Source of the DNA: an uncultured bacterium
Lineage (GTDB): Bacteria; Verrucomicrobiota; Lentisphaeria; Victivallales; UBA1829
DNA: 64,000 nucleotides
Assembly (NCBI GenBank): GCA_902762495.1
Contig: CACWOL010000004.1
Coordinates: forward strand, 1 to 64,000
Direction: 5' to 3'
Shown in pieces: positions 7,707 through 16,157 of this stretch. Below the pieces are notes generated by a model, which saw only the letters and a program-made list of their open reading frames with translations, ran no database searches and was not told the origin of the DNA. A program made the position numbers and the translations under genes. Numbering within the stretch: the first letter of the stretch is position 1; every line of letters begins with the position of its first letter.

Positions 7707-7848
7707 ACACCGCAAGCGGTGTTGATTCAGTGCGCGGCTGTGCTCGCGCACATATACCGTCGCGAAGCCTGGCCCGCAGCAGAGAACTTGTCCCATTTCC
7801 TGTGTCCGAGCGAAGCCGGACACTACCGCAGTGGAGGACTTGTCCTCC
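7707..7848. repeat. Cluster of short perfect inverted repeats
   Basis: Four separate palindromes lie here: 7707-7722 (ACACCGC, 2-base loop), 7730-7751 (GTGCGCG, 8-base loop), 7802-7823 (GTGTCCG, 8-base loop) and 7829-7848 (ending in GGAGGAC-TT-GTCCTCC). The arms are perfect but the sequences differ. The last one overlaps the final codons of the gene at 7823-9106 and recurs at 38645-38664. Confidence 0.75.
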
Positions 7849-9106
7849 CTTCCCCCCGATCAACGTCCGACTCTGTCTCATATTCCGACAGATGTCTGTC
7901 GCCCTCCTTCGGGTTCAGGTACATATCGAATTGGATCCTCCAGTAGGACTTCTCGCCGAACGCTTCGGAATCCACGGGTCCGAGCCGGATGTCCGAGAAC
8001 CCGTTAGTGTAATATAAACAGGCTTTCGCATAATGCCCCCTGATTCTGATAAATACTGTTCTGTAAACCCGGAGCGAACACGCCTTGAGCCCGTTGGCGT
8101 CCCAGATGCGGATGACCTCTTCGATGGGGATGGATATCTCCCTGCGCGTGTATCCATCCTCCGGCGCCATCGTCTGTTCCTTCAGGAACCGGGCCGGCGC
8201 ATCGGTCAATTCCTTTCTGAAGAGTTCGCGTTCCTTGTCAAACTCCCTTCCGTTGCCGAACGGCCGGATATTGCCGTCGAAGAGATTCTTTTCCGGCACG
8301 GATTCCCCTTCGCCGACCAAAAGGATCCCGTCGTCCGGATCGTCGGAATGGAGGCGGACGATGAAGACCGCGGGATACTGGATCGGAACGCCCCAGTCGT
8401 CAACGACGTCGGGAAACTCCCTGAAGACGATCTCGCCCCATTCGTCCCGCAGGAAATCAAGTTCGAAATACCTGGCCGCTTCCGGTTTCTTCCCGAAAGG
8501 GACGTAGCGAGAATACACATCAAAGTACCCGGTAAAGGGAGTCACGTAAAACTCGATGAAGTGGTTTCTCCGATTGGCCATTTCGTATATCACGTCCTCG
8601 GTCTCATGATCCAGAGTCCGGACTTTTCTCGGCGGCGGCGGCTTTTTCCGCATCACGACGCGCATGTCGCCCCACTGAGACACTTTTTTCCCGTCCGCCG
8701 TGACCTCGTATTTCTGATCAATGCGGTATTCCTCAGTGTAATACCCCTCCTTGACAAAGTATATGCTTTCTACTTCGCCCCTGCGGAACAGTACTTTGTC
8801 CCGAACACGGAATTCCCCGTCGACGGTCATGCGCCGGGGGATACTCTCAGACTGATTCCAGGATGGTGTGTCCGGCCACCTACTGTAAAAGAGAAGATTG
8901 AAAATCCTCGGATACGGCGGCGGCACATAATAAGTGACCCCGACTGTGACGCCGTCAAGCGGCGCGCCGCTTTCGTCCACGATGGTCCCGCAAATAGTCT
9001 GCGTGGGTACGGTCCTCCCGACTTCGATCAGGACAATCAGGCAGGCAGCCCCCAGAAGGAGGAAAAGGAATAATCGGATCTCACGTTTTCGTTCAGCGTT
9101 CAACAT
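7823..9106 (-). CDS. Membrane-anchored protein with carboxypeptidase-regulatory-like domain
   Basis: The protein has 427 residues. A single N-terminal membrane segment (LFLFLLLGAACLIVLIEV, about 12-30) is followed by a 90-residue region starting TICGTIVDESGAPLDGVTVGV, which matches the start of carboxypeptidase-regulatory-like (Ig-type beta sandwich) domains. The rest is charged and beta-rich with no recognised motif. It is probably anchored in the inner membrane facing the periplasm. The last codons (GRTSPPLR-stop) are made by the 20-base palindrome at 7829-7848, so the C-terminus may have been extended or replaced by repeat insertion. Function unknown. Confidence 0.75.
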   Translation of the reverse strand: MLNAERKREIRLFLFLLLGAACLIVLIEVGRTVPTQTICGTIVDESGAPLDGVTVGVTYYVPPPYPRIFNLLFYSRWPDTPSWNQSESIPRRMTVDGEFRVRDKVLFRRGEVESIYFVKEGYYTEEYRIDQKYEVTADGKKVSQWGDMRVVMRKKPPPPRKVRTLDHETEDVIYEMANRRNHFIEFYVTPFTGYFDVYSRYVPFGKKPEAARYFELDFLRDEWGEIVFREFPDVVDDWGVPIQYPAVFIVRLHSDDPDDGILLVGEGESVPEKNLFDGNIRPFGNGREFDKERELFRKELTDAPARFLKEQTMAPEDGYTRREISIPIEEVIRIWDANGLKACSLRVYRTVFIRIRGHYAKACLYYTNGFSDIRLGPVDSEAFGEKSYWRIQFDMYLNPKEGDRHLSEYETESDVDRGEGRTSPPLR

Positions 9107-9159
9107 GATGGAGCTTTCTCTGTTGTTTCAAAACTGCAAAAGGCATCAACAATGCAGAT

Positions 9160-9188
9160 ACTATACCGCATGTTCATTAAGAAATCAA
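9160..9188 (-). promoter_or_regulatory. Promoter of the carboxypeptidase-regulatory-like gene
   Basis: TTGATT (9188-9183), 17-base spacer, TATAGT (9165-9160) on the minus strand, about 55 bases before the start codon. Confidence 0.6.
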
Positions 9189-9290
9189 ATTGCAAGGGGA
9201 TCGTTCCCCTGACATTTTATCGAAAACCGTCGAAGAGGCGGGTTTTTCTCTTTTCAGCCTGAAAACCTCCGTCTTTTTCGCGTTTTTCCC

Positions 9291-9319
9291 TTGCGGAATC
9301 GGCCTCGGGCGTGTATATT
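9291..9319 (+). promoter_or_regulatory. Promoter of the DUF1015 gene
   Basis: TTGCGG (9291-9296), 17-base spacer, TATATT (9314-9319), 56 bases before ATG 9375. Confidence 0.55.
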
Positions 9320-9374
9320 ATTAGGATAAGAATTTTCAACCGCATTTTTGAACTCAATCCGGAGTACGTTTCCC

Positions 9375-10607
9375 ATGGCTGTTTTCAGACCCTTCCACGC
9401 CCTCATGCCCCGTCCGGCCGAAGTCGCGCAGGTGGCCGCCGTCCCCTACGACGTCGTAAACACCGCCGAAGCGGCGAAGCTCGCCGACGGCAATCCGCTG
9501 ACATTCCTCCGCGTCTCCCGCCCCGAGATCGAACTCCCCGCGGGCACGGACATCCATTCCGACGCCGTGTACGACAAGGCGCTCGCGAACTTCAAACGCC
9601 TCTGCGCGGCGGCCCCCCTCGCCCACGACCCCGAGGCGAACCTCTACGTCTATGCGCTCACCATGGACGGCCGCACGCAGATCGGCATCGCGGGCACCGC
9701 TTCCGCCGCCGAATACGATTCCGGCGTCATCAAGAAGCACGAGACCACGCGCCGCGACAAGGAGGACGACCGCGCCCGCCACGTCATGACGCTCCGTTCG
9801 CAGACCGGCCCGGTCTTCCTGACCTACCGCGACGTCCCGGCAATCGACGCCCTCGTCGCCGACATCATCAAAGAGAAACCGTTCTTCTCGTTCACTGCCG
9901 CGGACGGCATCAGGCACGAACTTTGGAAGGCCGGTGACAAGAGCGTCGCGCTCGCCCGCCTCTTCGCGGACGCCGTGCCGTGCTTCTACATCGCCGACGG
10001 CCACCACCGCGCCGCATCCGCCGCCCGCGCCGCCAGGACCTGCCGCGCCGCGAACCCGGCCCACACCGGCGACGAGGAGTACAACTACTTCCTCGCCGTG
10101 GCGTTCCCCGCCAACCAGCTCCGCATCCTCCCGTACAACCGCGCGGTGAAGGACCTGAACGGCCTCACGGAAGCGGAATTCCTCGCGAAGATCGCCGACG
10201 CAGGCTTCGAAGTTGCGGAAACCGCGACGAAGTCGCCCGACCGCTCCGGCACGTTCCGCATGTACCTCGGCGGGAAATGGTACGCGCTCACGCCGAAGTT
10301 CTCCTTGGACGGGCTCTCCGTGACCGCCTGCCTCGACGTCAGCATCCTGCAGGACCGCGTGCTCGGCCCGATCCTCGGCATCGACGATCCGCGCACAAAC
10401 GCCCGCATCGACTTCATCGGCGGCATCCGCGGCACGGGCGAACTCGAGCGTCTCTGCGCCGAGGGCCTCGCCGCCGTCTGCTTCTCCATGTATCCGACCA
10501 CGCTCGACCAGCTGATGGCGATCGCCGACGCCGGTTCCATCATGCCCCCGAAATCCACCTGGTTCGAACCGAAGCTCCGCGACGGCCTCGTGTCCCACGA
10601 TTTCTGA
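9375..10607 (+). CDS. DUF1015 family protein
   Basis: The protein has 410 residues, the usual length of this widespread but poorly characterised cytoplasmic family. Family signatures are the N-terminal PYDVV, the NPLTFLRVSRPE segment and the strongly conserved FYIADGHHRAASA motif near residue 215. ATG 9375 is preferred over 9348 because the family starts at MAVFRPFHAL and GGAG lies ten bases upstream. It ends 17 bases before kdsB and is probably cotranscribed with it. In other genomes DUF1015 is often linked to serine biosynthesis genes; there is none here. Confidence 0.9.
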   Translation: MAVFRPFHALMPRPAEVAQVAAVPYDVVNTAEAAKLADGNPLTFLRVSRPEIELPAGTDIHSDAVYDKALANFKRLCAAAPLAHDPEANLYVYALTMDGRTQIGIAGTASAAEYDSGVIKKHETTRRDKEDDRARHVMTLRSQTGPVFLTYRDVPAIDALVADIIKEKPFFSFTAADGIRHELWKAGDKSVALARLFADAVPCFYIADGHHRAASAARAARTCRAANPAHTGDEEYNYFLAVAFPANQLRILPYNRAVKDLNGLTEAEFLAKIADAGFEVAETATKSPDRSGTFRMYLGGKWYALTPKFSLDGLSVTACLDVSILQDRVLGPILGIDDPRTNARIDFIGGIRGTGELERLCAEGLAAVCFSMYPTTLDQLMAIADAGSIMPPKSTWFEPKLRDGLVSHDF

Positions 10608-10624
10608 TCCCGGAGAAACGCGAC

Positions 10625-11362
10625 ATGAAGACAGCCGTCATCATCCCCGCCCGAATGGGCTCCATGCGGTTCCCCGGCAAAGTCCTCGCCGAACTCGGCG
10701 GCAAGCCGGTCATCCAGCACGTCTGGGAGAACGCCATGCGTTCGAAGGCCGATTCCGTCACCGTCGCCGCCGACGATCCCCGCGTGGAACAGGCCGTGAA
10801 GTCGTTCGGCGGGCACGTCGTCATGACGAAGCCGTCGCACCCGTCCGGGTCCGACCGCGTGTGGGAAGCCGCCCAGTCGACCGACGCCGGGCTGATCGTG
10901 AACGTCCAGGGCGACGAACCGTTCCTGCCGCACGAGGTCATCGACGACCTGATCGACGCCATGCACGGTCCCGACGCGCCCGCGATGGGCACCGTGGTCC
11001 TGCCGTGCTCCCGCGCCGACATCGCCGCGAACCCGAACCTCCCGAAGGTCGTCCTCACGACCGACGATTACGCGCTGTACTTCAGCCGTTCCATGATCCC
11101 CTACCTGCGCGAAGGCGGCGAGGAAACCGAGGTCTACCGTCACTGGGGCATCTACGCCTACCGCCGCGAGACGCTCGCGAAGTTCGTTTCCCTGCCGGAA
11201 GGCCGCCTCGAACGCTGCGAAAAGCTCGAACAGCTCCGCGCGCTGGAGAACGGCATCCGCATCAAGGTCATCAAAACGTCGTTCGACTCCATCGGGATCG
11301 ACACGCCGGACGATCTCGTGCGTGCGCAGGAATTTCTTGCCCGTAGGGCAAAAAGCATTTGA
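10625..11362 (+). CDS. kdsB: 3-deoxy-manno-octulosonate cytidylyltransferase (CMP-KDO synthetase)
   Basis: The enzyme activates KDO with CTP to CMP-KDO for attachment to lipid A in the cytoplasm. It has 245 residues, normal for the family. The N-terminal IIPARMGSMRFPGKVLAELGGKP is the nucleotide-binding start of KdsB, followed by SGSDRVWEA (about residue 75) and VNVQGDEPFLP (about 95) around the Mg/CTP site. RHWGIYAYRRETL near 175 is also typical. ATG follows GGAG by ten bases. kdsA and kdsC lie just downstream, so the KDO genes form one block. Its 3' end contains the -35 region of the kdsA promoter. Confidence 0.96.
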   Translation: MKTAVIIPARMGSMRFPGKVLAELGGKPVIQHVWENAMRSKADSVTVAADDPRVEQAVKSFGGHVVMTKPSHPSGSDRVWEAAQSTDAGLIVNVQGDEPFLPHEVIDDLIDAMHGPDAPAMGTVVLPCSRADIAANPNLPKVVLTTDDYALYFSRSMIPYLREGGEETEVYRHWGIYAYRRETLAKFVSLPEGRLERCEKLEQLRALENGIRIKVIKTSFDSIGIDTPDDLVRAQEFLARRAKSI

Positions 11363-11386
11363 TTTTTCCCGCTTTTGTGATATTGT
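11359..11386 (+). promoter_or_regulatory. Promoter of the kdsA operon
   Basis: TTGATT (11359-11364), 16-base spacer ending TTTTGTGA, TATTGT (11381-11386). It overlaps the kdsB stop codon and can drive kdsA through lptB independently. Confidence 0.6.
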
Positions 11387-11431
11387 ATTGAAAACCGAAA
11401 TATTTTTTCTGCAAACAGGACGTACGACGCC

Positions 11432-12259
11432 ATGACAGTTTCTCCCGTGAAAACCTCGAACCGGACCATCGGCTGCGGCAAACTCGCCGTGTTCGCCGGA
11501 CCTTGCGTCGCGGAATCCCGCGACCTGTGTCTCCGCGTGGCGGAACACCTGACGAAGGTCTGCGACAAGCTCGGCGTTCAGTATATCTTCAAGGCGTCGT
11601 TCGACAAGGCGAACCGGAGTTCCGGCGAATCGTTCCGCGGCCCCGGCATCGATGCCGGGCTCGCCATGCTCTCCGCCGTGAAGGACCAGTTCGGGCTTCC
11701 GGTCGTCACCGACGTCCACGAATCCGCGCAGGCCGCGCAGGTGGCCACCGTGGCGGATTTCCTTCAGATCCCGGCGTTCCTCTGCCGCCAGACCGACCTC
11801 CTCGCGGCGTGCGCTGCGACCGGCCGTCCGGTCAACGTGAAGAAGGGGCAGTTCCTCGCTCCCGAAGACATGGCAGGCGTGATCGGCAAACTCCGCGCCA
11901 CGGGTTGCAAAGACATCCTGCTGACCGAACGCGGCACCACGTTCGGCTATCACAACCTCGTGGTCGACATGCGGTCGCTGGCGGCGATGCGCGCGCTCGG
12001 CGTGCCGGTGGTATTCGACGCCACGCACTCCGTGCAGCTCCCCGGCGGGCTCGGCAAGGCGTCCGGCGGCCAGCGCCAGTACGTGCCGTATCTGGCGCGC
12101 GCGGCCGCGGCGGTCGGCATCGACGCGCTGTTCCTAGAGGTCCACCCGGATCCCGACCACGCGCTTTCCGACGGCCCGAACTCGTTGAATTTCGAATCCG
12201 CGGCAAAAACCATTGAACAAGTCAAGGCGATCTATGAGCTTACCGGACAATATCTCTGA
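11432..12259 (+). CDS. kdsA: 3-deoxy-8-phosphooctulonate synthase (KDO-8-P synthase)
   Basis: The enzyme condenses arabinose-5-phosphate with phosphoenolpyruvate to KDO-8-phosphate in the cytoplasm. It has 275 residues, a normal length. Signatures are FAGPCVAES (about 20-30), [12 protein letters not shown] (about 55) and PVVTDVHE (about 90). [17 protein letters not shown] near 170 and [12 protein letters not shown] near 195 follow. The substrate-loop residues of the family are present. The gene overlaps kdsC by 26 bases, indicating translational coupling. Arabinose-5-phosphate isomerase (kdsD) is not in the window. Confidence 0.97.
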   Translation: MTVSPVKTSNRTIGCGKLAVFAGPCVAESRDLCLRVAEHLTKVCDKLGVQYIFKASFDKANRSSGESFRGPGIDAGLAMLSAVKDQFGLPVVTDVHESAQAAQVATVADFLQIPAFLCRQTDLLAACAATGRPVNVKKGQFLAPEDMAGVIGKLRATGCKDILLTERGTTFGYHNLVVDMRSLAAMRALGVPVVFDATHSVQLPGGLGKASGGQRQYVPYLARAAAAVGIDALFLEVHPDPDHALSDGPNSLNFESAAKTIEQVKAIYELTGQYL

Positions 12260-12758
12260 CATCAAGGCGATCGTGCTCGACGTCGACGGCGTCCTCACGG
12301 ACGGCCGCATCGGCTACGGAGCAGGCAGTCCCGACGAGATCAAGTTCTTCGACGTCCGGGACGGCCAGGGCATCCGCCTTGCCATGCGCGCCGGACTGCT
12401 CGTCGGCATCCTCTCCGGTCGCAAGAGCAAGGCAAACGAAACCCGCGCGAAAGAGCTCGGCCTCTCGTTCCTCTACGAAGGCTGCCTCGACAAGCTCTCC
12501 GGCTGGGAGACGCTCCTCACCGAACAGGGCCTGAAACCCTCCGAATGCATGTACATCGGCGACGACGTCGTGGACATGCCCCCCATGCGCCGCGCGGGAT
12601 TCCCCGTGGCGGTCGCCGACGCCGCCCCCGAACTCGACTCCGTGGCGGCCCTCCGCACCAAGCACTCCGGCGGTCGCGGCGCGGTCCGCGAAGCCGTCGA
12701 AATACTTCTGAAAGGACAGGGCAAATGGGACTCCGTGCTCGCAAAATACATGCTCTGA
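12234..12758 (+). CDS. kdsC: 3-deoxy-manno-octulosonate-8-phosphatase
   Basis: This HAD-superfamily phosphatase removes phosphate from KDO-8-P. The DVDGVLTDG motif near residue 15 carries the two catalytic aspartates, LSGRKS near 60 is motif II, and [11 protein letters not shown] near 105 is motif IV. It has 174 residues, typical of this capless tetrameric type. The start at 12234 lies inside kdsA with AAGGCG upstream. The next gene starts inside kdsC (34-base overlap), so the kdsA-kdsC-lptCA unit is tightly packed. Confidence 0.96.
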   Translation: MSLPDNISDIKAIVLDVDGVLTDGRIGYGAGSPDEIKFFDVRDGQGIRLAMRAGLLVGILSGRKSKANETRAKELGLSFLYEGCLDKLSGWETLLTEQGLKPSECMYIGDDVVDMPPMRRAGFPVAVADAAPELDSVAALRTKHSGGRGAVREAVEILLKGQGKWDSVLAKYML

Positions 12759-15235
12759 GCCTGCTGTTCCTCCTCGCGGCGGCATTCGGCTCCGGGACGA
12801 TCCTGCTTGCGCAGGACCTCTCGTCGGGCTCCCATACCGTCATCAAACGGTACATCCTGCCCCGGTACAGCAACAGGGGCGATCTCCAGTGCATCATCTA
12901 CGGCACGCAGGCGATCAATGAAGGTTCGCTGATCCGTCTGGCCTTCACTCCGCATCAGGATTCGGGCAAAAACGATGAAGACCAGGTCGCCGTCATGATC
13001 GACTTCGTGGACGGGTCCGCCTACTCGTCCATCAACCAGATCGAGACGGTCAAGCCGAATCAGGTCTATCCGACCCCGTACAAGCTCGGAGCGAAGGAAA
13101 AGACCATTCAGGAATGGTGGACCAGAAACCGTCACAAACACTCCCAGGCATGGATTTTCATTGAAAAGACCAAGCTGAACGCCGCGGAGGGGTCCGTCTC
13201 CGATTCTTCCGTGAAAAAGAGTTCGGATTCTGCGGTCGTCGTCGCGGTGTTCGACAAGTCAACCAATATCCTCACCAGCGATGAGACCGCCTTCTTCCGT
13301 TCCCGCCAGCTCGACGCGGACGGCATCGGATTCGACGCGTTCAGTGAACGCAAGTTCATCCATATCCGGTCCAATGTCCGGGCTATCCTCCATATCAAGG
13401 ACGACAAAAAGCATTCCCCGGATGAACCTTCCGAGGACGAGGAAGAGGAGGGAATCGGCAGCCTGTTCTCGTCGGAAAAGCCTGCCGATGTGTGGGCGGA
13501 TTCGGCGGACATCGACCTCGAAAATAACATCGTCACGCTGATCGGCAATGTAATCGTGGACGACCATAAGAACAAGATCACCTGCGACAAAATGGAGATC
13601 AGCCTGGAAGACGACGCCGCGGATACGCTGATCGGCTCCGCGGAAAAGCCCGCCGATGCCCCCGGCGCGGAAAAGACGGAGGAACCCGAAGTCGAGGAAG
13701 ACGATGATGACGACGATGAAGATACCGGCAGCATCCGCAAGATCGTCTGCATCGGAAATGTGGTATGCAGGATGAAGGACGATTCCGACGGAAACGGGAA
13801 AGACCAGATCGCGCTGTGCGAACAGGCAGAATACGATGTCCGCAAGAGAGTCGTCGTGATGACCGGCGCGCACTCTGCGCCCGCGGACGTGGTCCCGGAA
13901 TCCGTGTACGGCGTCATGGAGCGCCAGATCCGCAGGAACATCCTCGCGAAAAGCCCTGTGATGATACAGGGCGAGGACTGGATGATCGGGGATTCCTTCA
14001 CCATCTTCATCAAGGAAAAGAACCGTCTGCAGGTCAACGAGATCAAGGTCAATTACACCGGCTCCCTCATGTCCATGAAGGAGGAAGACCAAAAAGAATC
14101 TTCCGGTGAACAGACGGACGCCGGCGAAAACCAGGCCACGCTGATCTCCGCCGACAAAGCCGATATCAACATCGAAAACAATTTCATCCTGCTCAGCGGA
14201 AACGTGGACGTCGACGACCAGGCCAGCAAGATCACGTGCCGGGAAATGGAAATCCGTCTGAACGGGGACAAACAGTCCTCCGCCGCGGGCGATGACGCCC
14301 CGGACAAAACCGCGGCACAGGATTCCGGCGAACAGGAAGACTCTTTGCTCGGCAACAAAAGCGTTTCGAAGGTCATCTGCAAAAACGACGTCGTGTACAT
14401 GGAACGCCCGAAAGCGGACGAGCCCGACGGAGAAAGCCGGATCGCCATGTCCGAACGGGCCGAATACGACGCCGTCAAGGAGACCATCCTCATGACGGGC
14501 GCCCCCGTCGTGATGCAGGGCACGAACAAACTGCACGGCGAGACCATCGAAATCCTGACAAAGGAAGACAACCGCGTCAAGGTCAACACGGTCAAGGCGC
14601 ACCTCGCGGGCAGGCTCCTCTCCTCCGACGAGGAGGATTCGTCCGGCATCGGCACGACCACGATCACGGCCAGCACCGCCGACTTCAGGCCGAACGAAAA
14701 GATCACGCTTTCCAGGAACGTCGTCATCGACGACGGTTCCGGCAGGATCACCTGCTCCGAAATGGATATCTTCCTGCAGAAGGATTCCTCGAATTCGTTC
14801 TTCTCCTCCGGGAAACAGACGGCTCGGGACAATGAGGACGGCGACGAGATCAAAAACGACGTCTCGAAGATCGTCTGTTCCGGGAACGTCGTCTATCGCA
14901 GGCAGGCCGACGGACAGGAACAGGTCGTCCTGGCCCGCAAGGCGGACTACGATGCCGTCGACGAGATCATCGTCATGTCCGGCGCGCATACAGCCCCGCA
15001 GGGCGAGGTCTCACAGGAAACTTACGCCGAGATCAAACGCGCGCTCGGAAGCGGGACCACGGCCTCGGGCGCCAGCATTTTCGAGCAGTATTCGATCCTG
15101 ATGCAGGGGGACAACTGGATCGCCGGAAATCCCATCACGATCCATCCCAAGGAAGGGAACCGCCTGAAGGTAACCGACATGAAGGCCGCCCTGAGACGGT
15201 CTTCCCTGACCCAATCCGCAGAGGGGAGGAACTGA
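12725..15235 (+). CDS. LptC-LptA fusion with three tandem OstA-like modules
   Basis: LptC and LptA form the periplasmic bridge that carries LPS from LptB2FG to the outer membrane. This 836-residue protein begins with a signal peptide or anchor ([14 protein letters not shown], about 10-25). An LptC-like region follows (YILPRYSNRGDLQ, IYGTQAINEGSLIRLAF). Three repeats of an LptA/OstA beta-jellyroll module then start near residues 254, 472 and 643. Each module contains A-D-[IF], N-V-x-V-D-D, I-T-C-x-E/K-M-[DE]-I, K-I-V-C-x-G-N-V-V and a closing E-Y-D / V-M-[TS]-G-A block. Acidic low-complexity linkers (for example a D/E run near 325) separate subdomains. Ordinary LptA is about 180 residues with one module, so this is an unusual built-in multimer. 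The start at 12725 (AAGGAC upstream) lies inside kdsC. Confidence 0.85.
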   Translation: MGLRARKIHALSLLFLLAAAFGSGTILLAQDLSSGSHTVIKRYILPRYSNRGDLQCIIYGTQAINEGSLIRLAFTPHQDSGKNDEDQVAVMIDFVDGSAYSSINQIETVKPNQVYPTPYKLGAKEKTIQEWWTRNRHKHSQAWIFIEKTKLNAAEGSVSDSSVKKSSDSAVVVAVFDKSTNILTSDETAFFRSRQLDADGIGFDAFSERKFIHIRSNVRAILHIKDDKKHSPDEPSEDEEEEGIGSLFSSEKPADVWADSADIDLENNIVTLIGNVIVDDHKNKITCDKMEISLEDDAADTLIGSAEKPADAPGAEKTEEPEVEEDDDDDDEDTGSIRKIVCIGNVVCRMKDDSDGNGKDQIALCEQAEYDVRKRVVVMTGAHSAPADVVPESVYGVMERQIRRNILAKSPVMIQGEDWMIGDSFTIFIKEKNRLQVNEIKVNYTGSLMSMKEEDQKESSGEQTDAGENQATLISADKADINIENNFILLSGNVDVDDQASKITCREMEIRLNGDKQSSAAGDDAPDKTAAQDSGEQEDSLLGNKSVSKVICKNDVVYMERPKADEPDGESRIAMSERAEYDAVKETILMTGAPVVMQGTNKLHGETIEILTKEDNRVKVNTVKAHLAGRLLSSDEEDSSGIGTTTITASTADFRPNEKITLSRNVVIDDGSGRITCSEMDIFLQKDSSNSFFSSGKQTARDNEDGDEIKNDVSKIVCSGNVVYRRQADGQEQVVLARKADYDAVDEIIVMSGAHTAPQGEVSQETYAEIKRALGSGTTASGASIFEQYSILMQGDNWIAGNPITIHPKEGNRLKVTDMKAALRRSSLTQSAEGRN

Positions 15236-15237
15236 CG

Positions 15238-15366
15238 ATGAACCGAATCCATGAAAACGTTTTGCGTGCGGAATCCCATCTCCGCAATACGCTTCTCCGC
15301 ACATATCCCGTCCCGGCAATTGATACGGCCGCGGCTCTCACTCCAACCAAAGGAACCAAGCTATGA
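15238..15366 (+). CDS. Possible small protein (42 residues) between the Lpt genes
   Basis: ATG 15238 follows a strong ribosome site (GGGGAGGA, eight bases away) and opens a frame of 42 codons that ends with TGA overlapping the ATG of the next gene (ATGA). The protein (MNRIHENVLRAESHLRNTLL...) has no recognised domain or membrane segment. It may be real, or a leader whose translation couples lptA to the upstream gene. Confidence 0.4.
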   Translation: MNRIHENVLRAESHLRNTLLRTYPVPAIDTAAALTPTKGTKL

Positions 15367-16157
15367 CGTCCATCTTCCGTTCGTTTCTGGTCGCGTCCGG
15401 CATCTTCGCCGCTTTCACAGCTGTTCAGCCCGCGCTCCACGCCCAGGGGTTCGGCGGGGCTTTCTCCTCCTTCTTCGCGGAAGACGAGGACGACGACAAT
15501 TCCCCCGTCGACGTTTCCGCCAACGTCGCGGACATCTACCTCGAGAAAAACATCATCACGCTCCTCGGCAACGTCATCGTGGACAAGAAGGGGACCAAAA
15601 TCACCTGCAACAAGATGGAGATCTTCCTGAAGGACAAGTCGGAAAAGTCCGACGACGAGGAGAAGGAAAAGAAGGCGGAGGAGAAACCCGCCCCCAAGCC
15701 AGCCGCGGTCGCGGTCCCGGCCGGGGAAGCCGCCGCGAAACAGGACGGCAAGGAGAAAAAGGACGACGACGGAATGAACCAGAACATCTCCAAGCTCGTC
15801 TGCACGGGCGACGTCGTGTATCGTCAGCAGAAACCGGAAAACCCGGACGACGATTCCCTCGCGCTGTCGAACAAAGGCGACTACGATGAAAAGACCGGGA
15901 TCATCGTCATGACCGGCGGCCATGCGAATCCGGAGGAAGAGCTTTCCAAGGCCATGTACGACGACATCGTGCGCGTGGTCGGCAAGAACATGGTCAAGGA
16001 ATACCCCATCATGAAACAGGGAACAAACTGGATCCTCGGAGACAGGATCGAAATCTTCGTCAAGGACCGCAACCATATGCGCGTCATCAACCCCAGAGTC
16101 AGCTCGAACAAAGCCCTCTCGACCAGCAACACACAATCCGGGAGCACACGCCGATGA
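15363..16157 (+). CDS. lptA: LptA/OstA-like periplasmic LPS-transport protein
   Basis: The protein has 264 residues with a signal peptide (FLVASGIFAAFTAV...LHAQG, cleavage near residue 28). The single OstA-like module (VSANVADIYLEKN, NVIVDKKGTKITCNKMEIFL) resembles the three in the upstream fusion. It is interrupted by a 45-residue Lys/Glu/Ala/Pro-rich insertion (about 95-140) before KLVCTGDVVYR. It ends four bases into lptB. Having a separate LptA beside a triple LptA fusion is redundant and suggests paralogue specialisation. Confidence 0.85.
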   Translation: MTSIFRSFLVASGIFAAFTAVQPALHAQGFGGAFSSFFAEDEDDDNSPVDVSANVADIYLEKNIITLLGNVIVDKKGTKITCNKMEIFLKDKSEKSDDEEKEKKAEEKPAPKPAAVAVPAGEAAAKQDGKEKKDDDGMNQNISKLVCTGDVVYRQQKPENPDDDSLALSNKGDYDEKTGIIVMTGGHANPEEELSKAMYDDIVRVVGKNMVKEYPIMKQGTNWILGDRIEIFVKDRNHMRVINPRVSSNKALSTSNTQSGSTRR

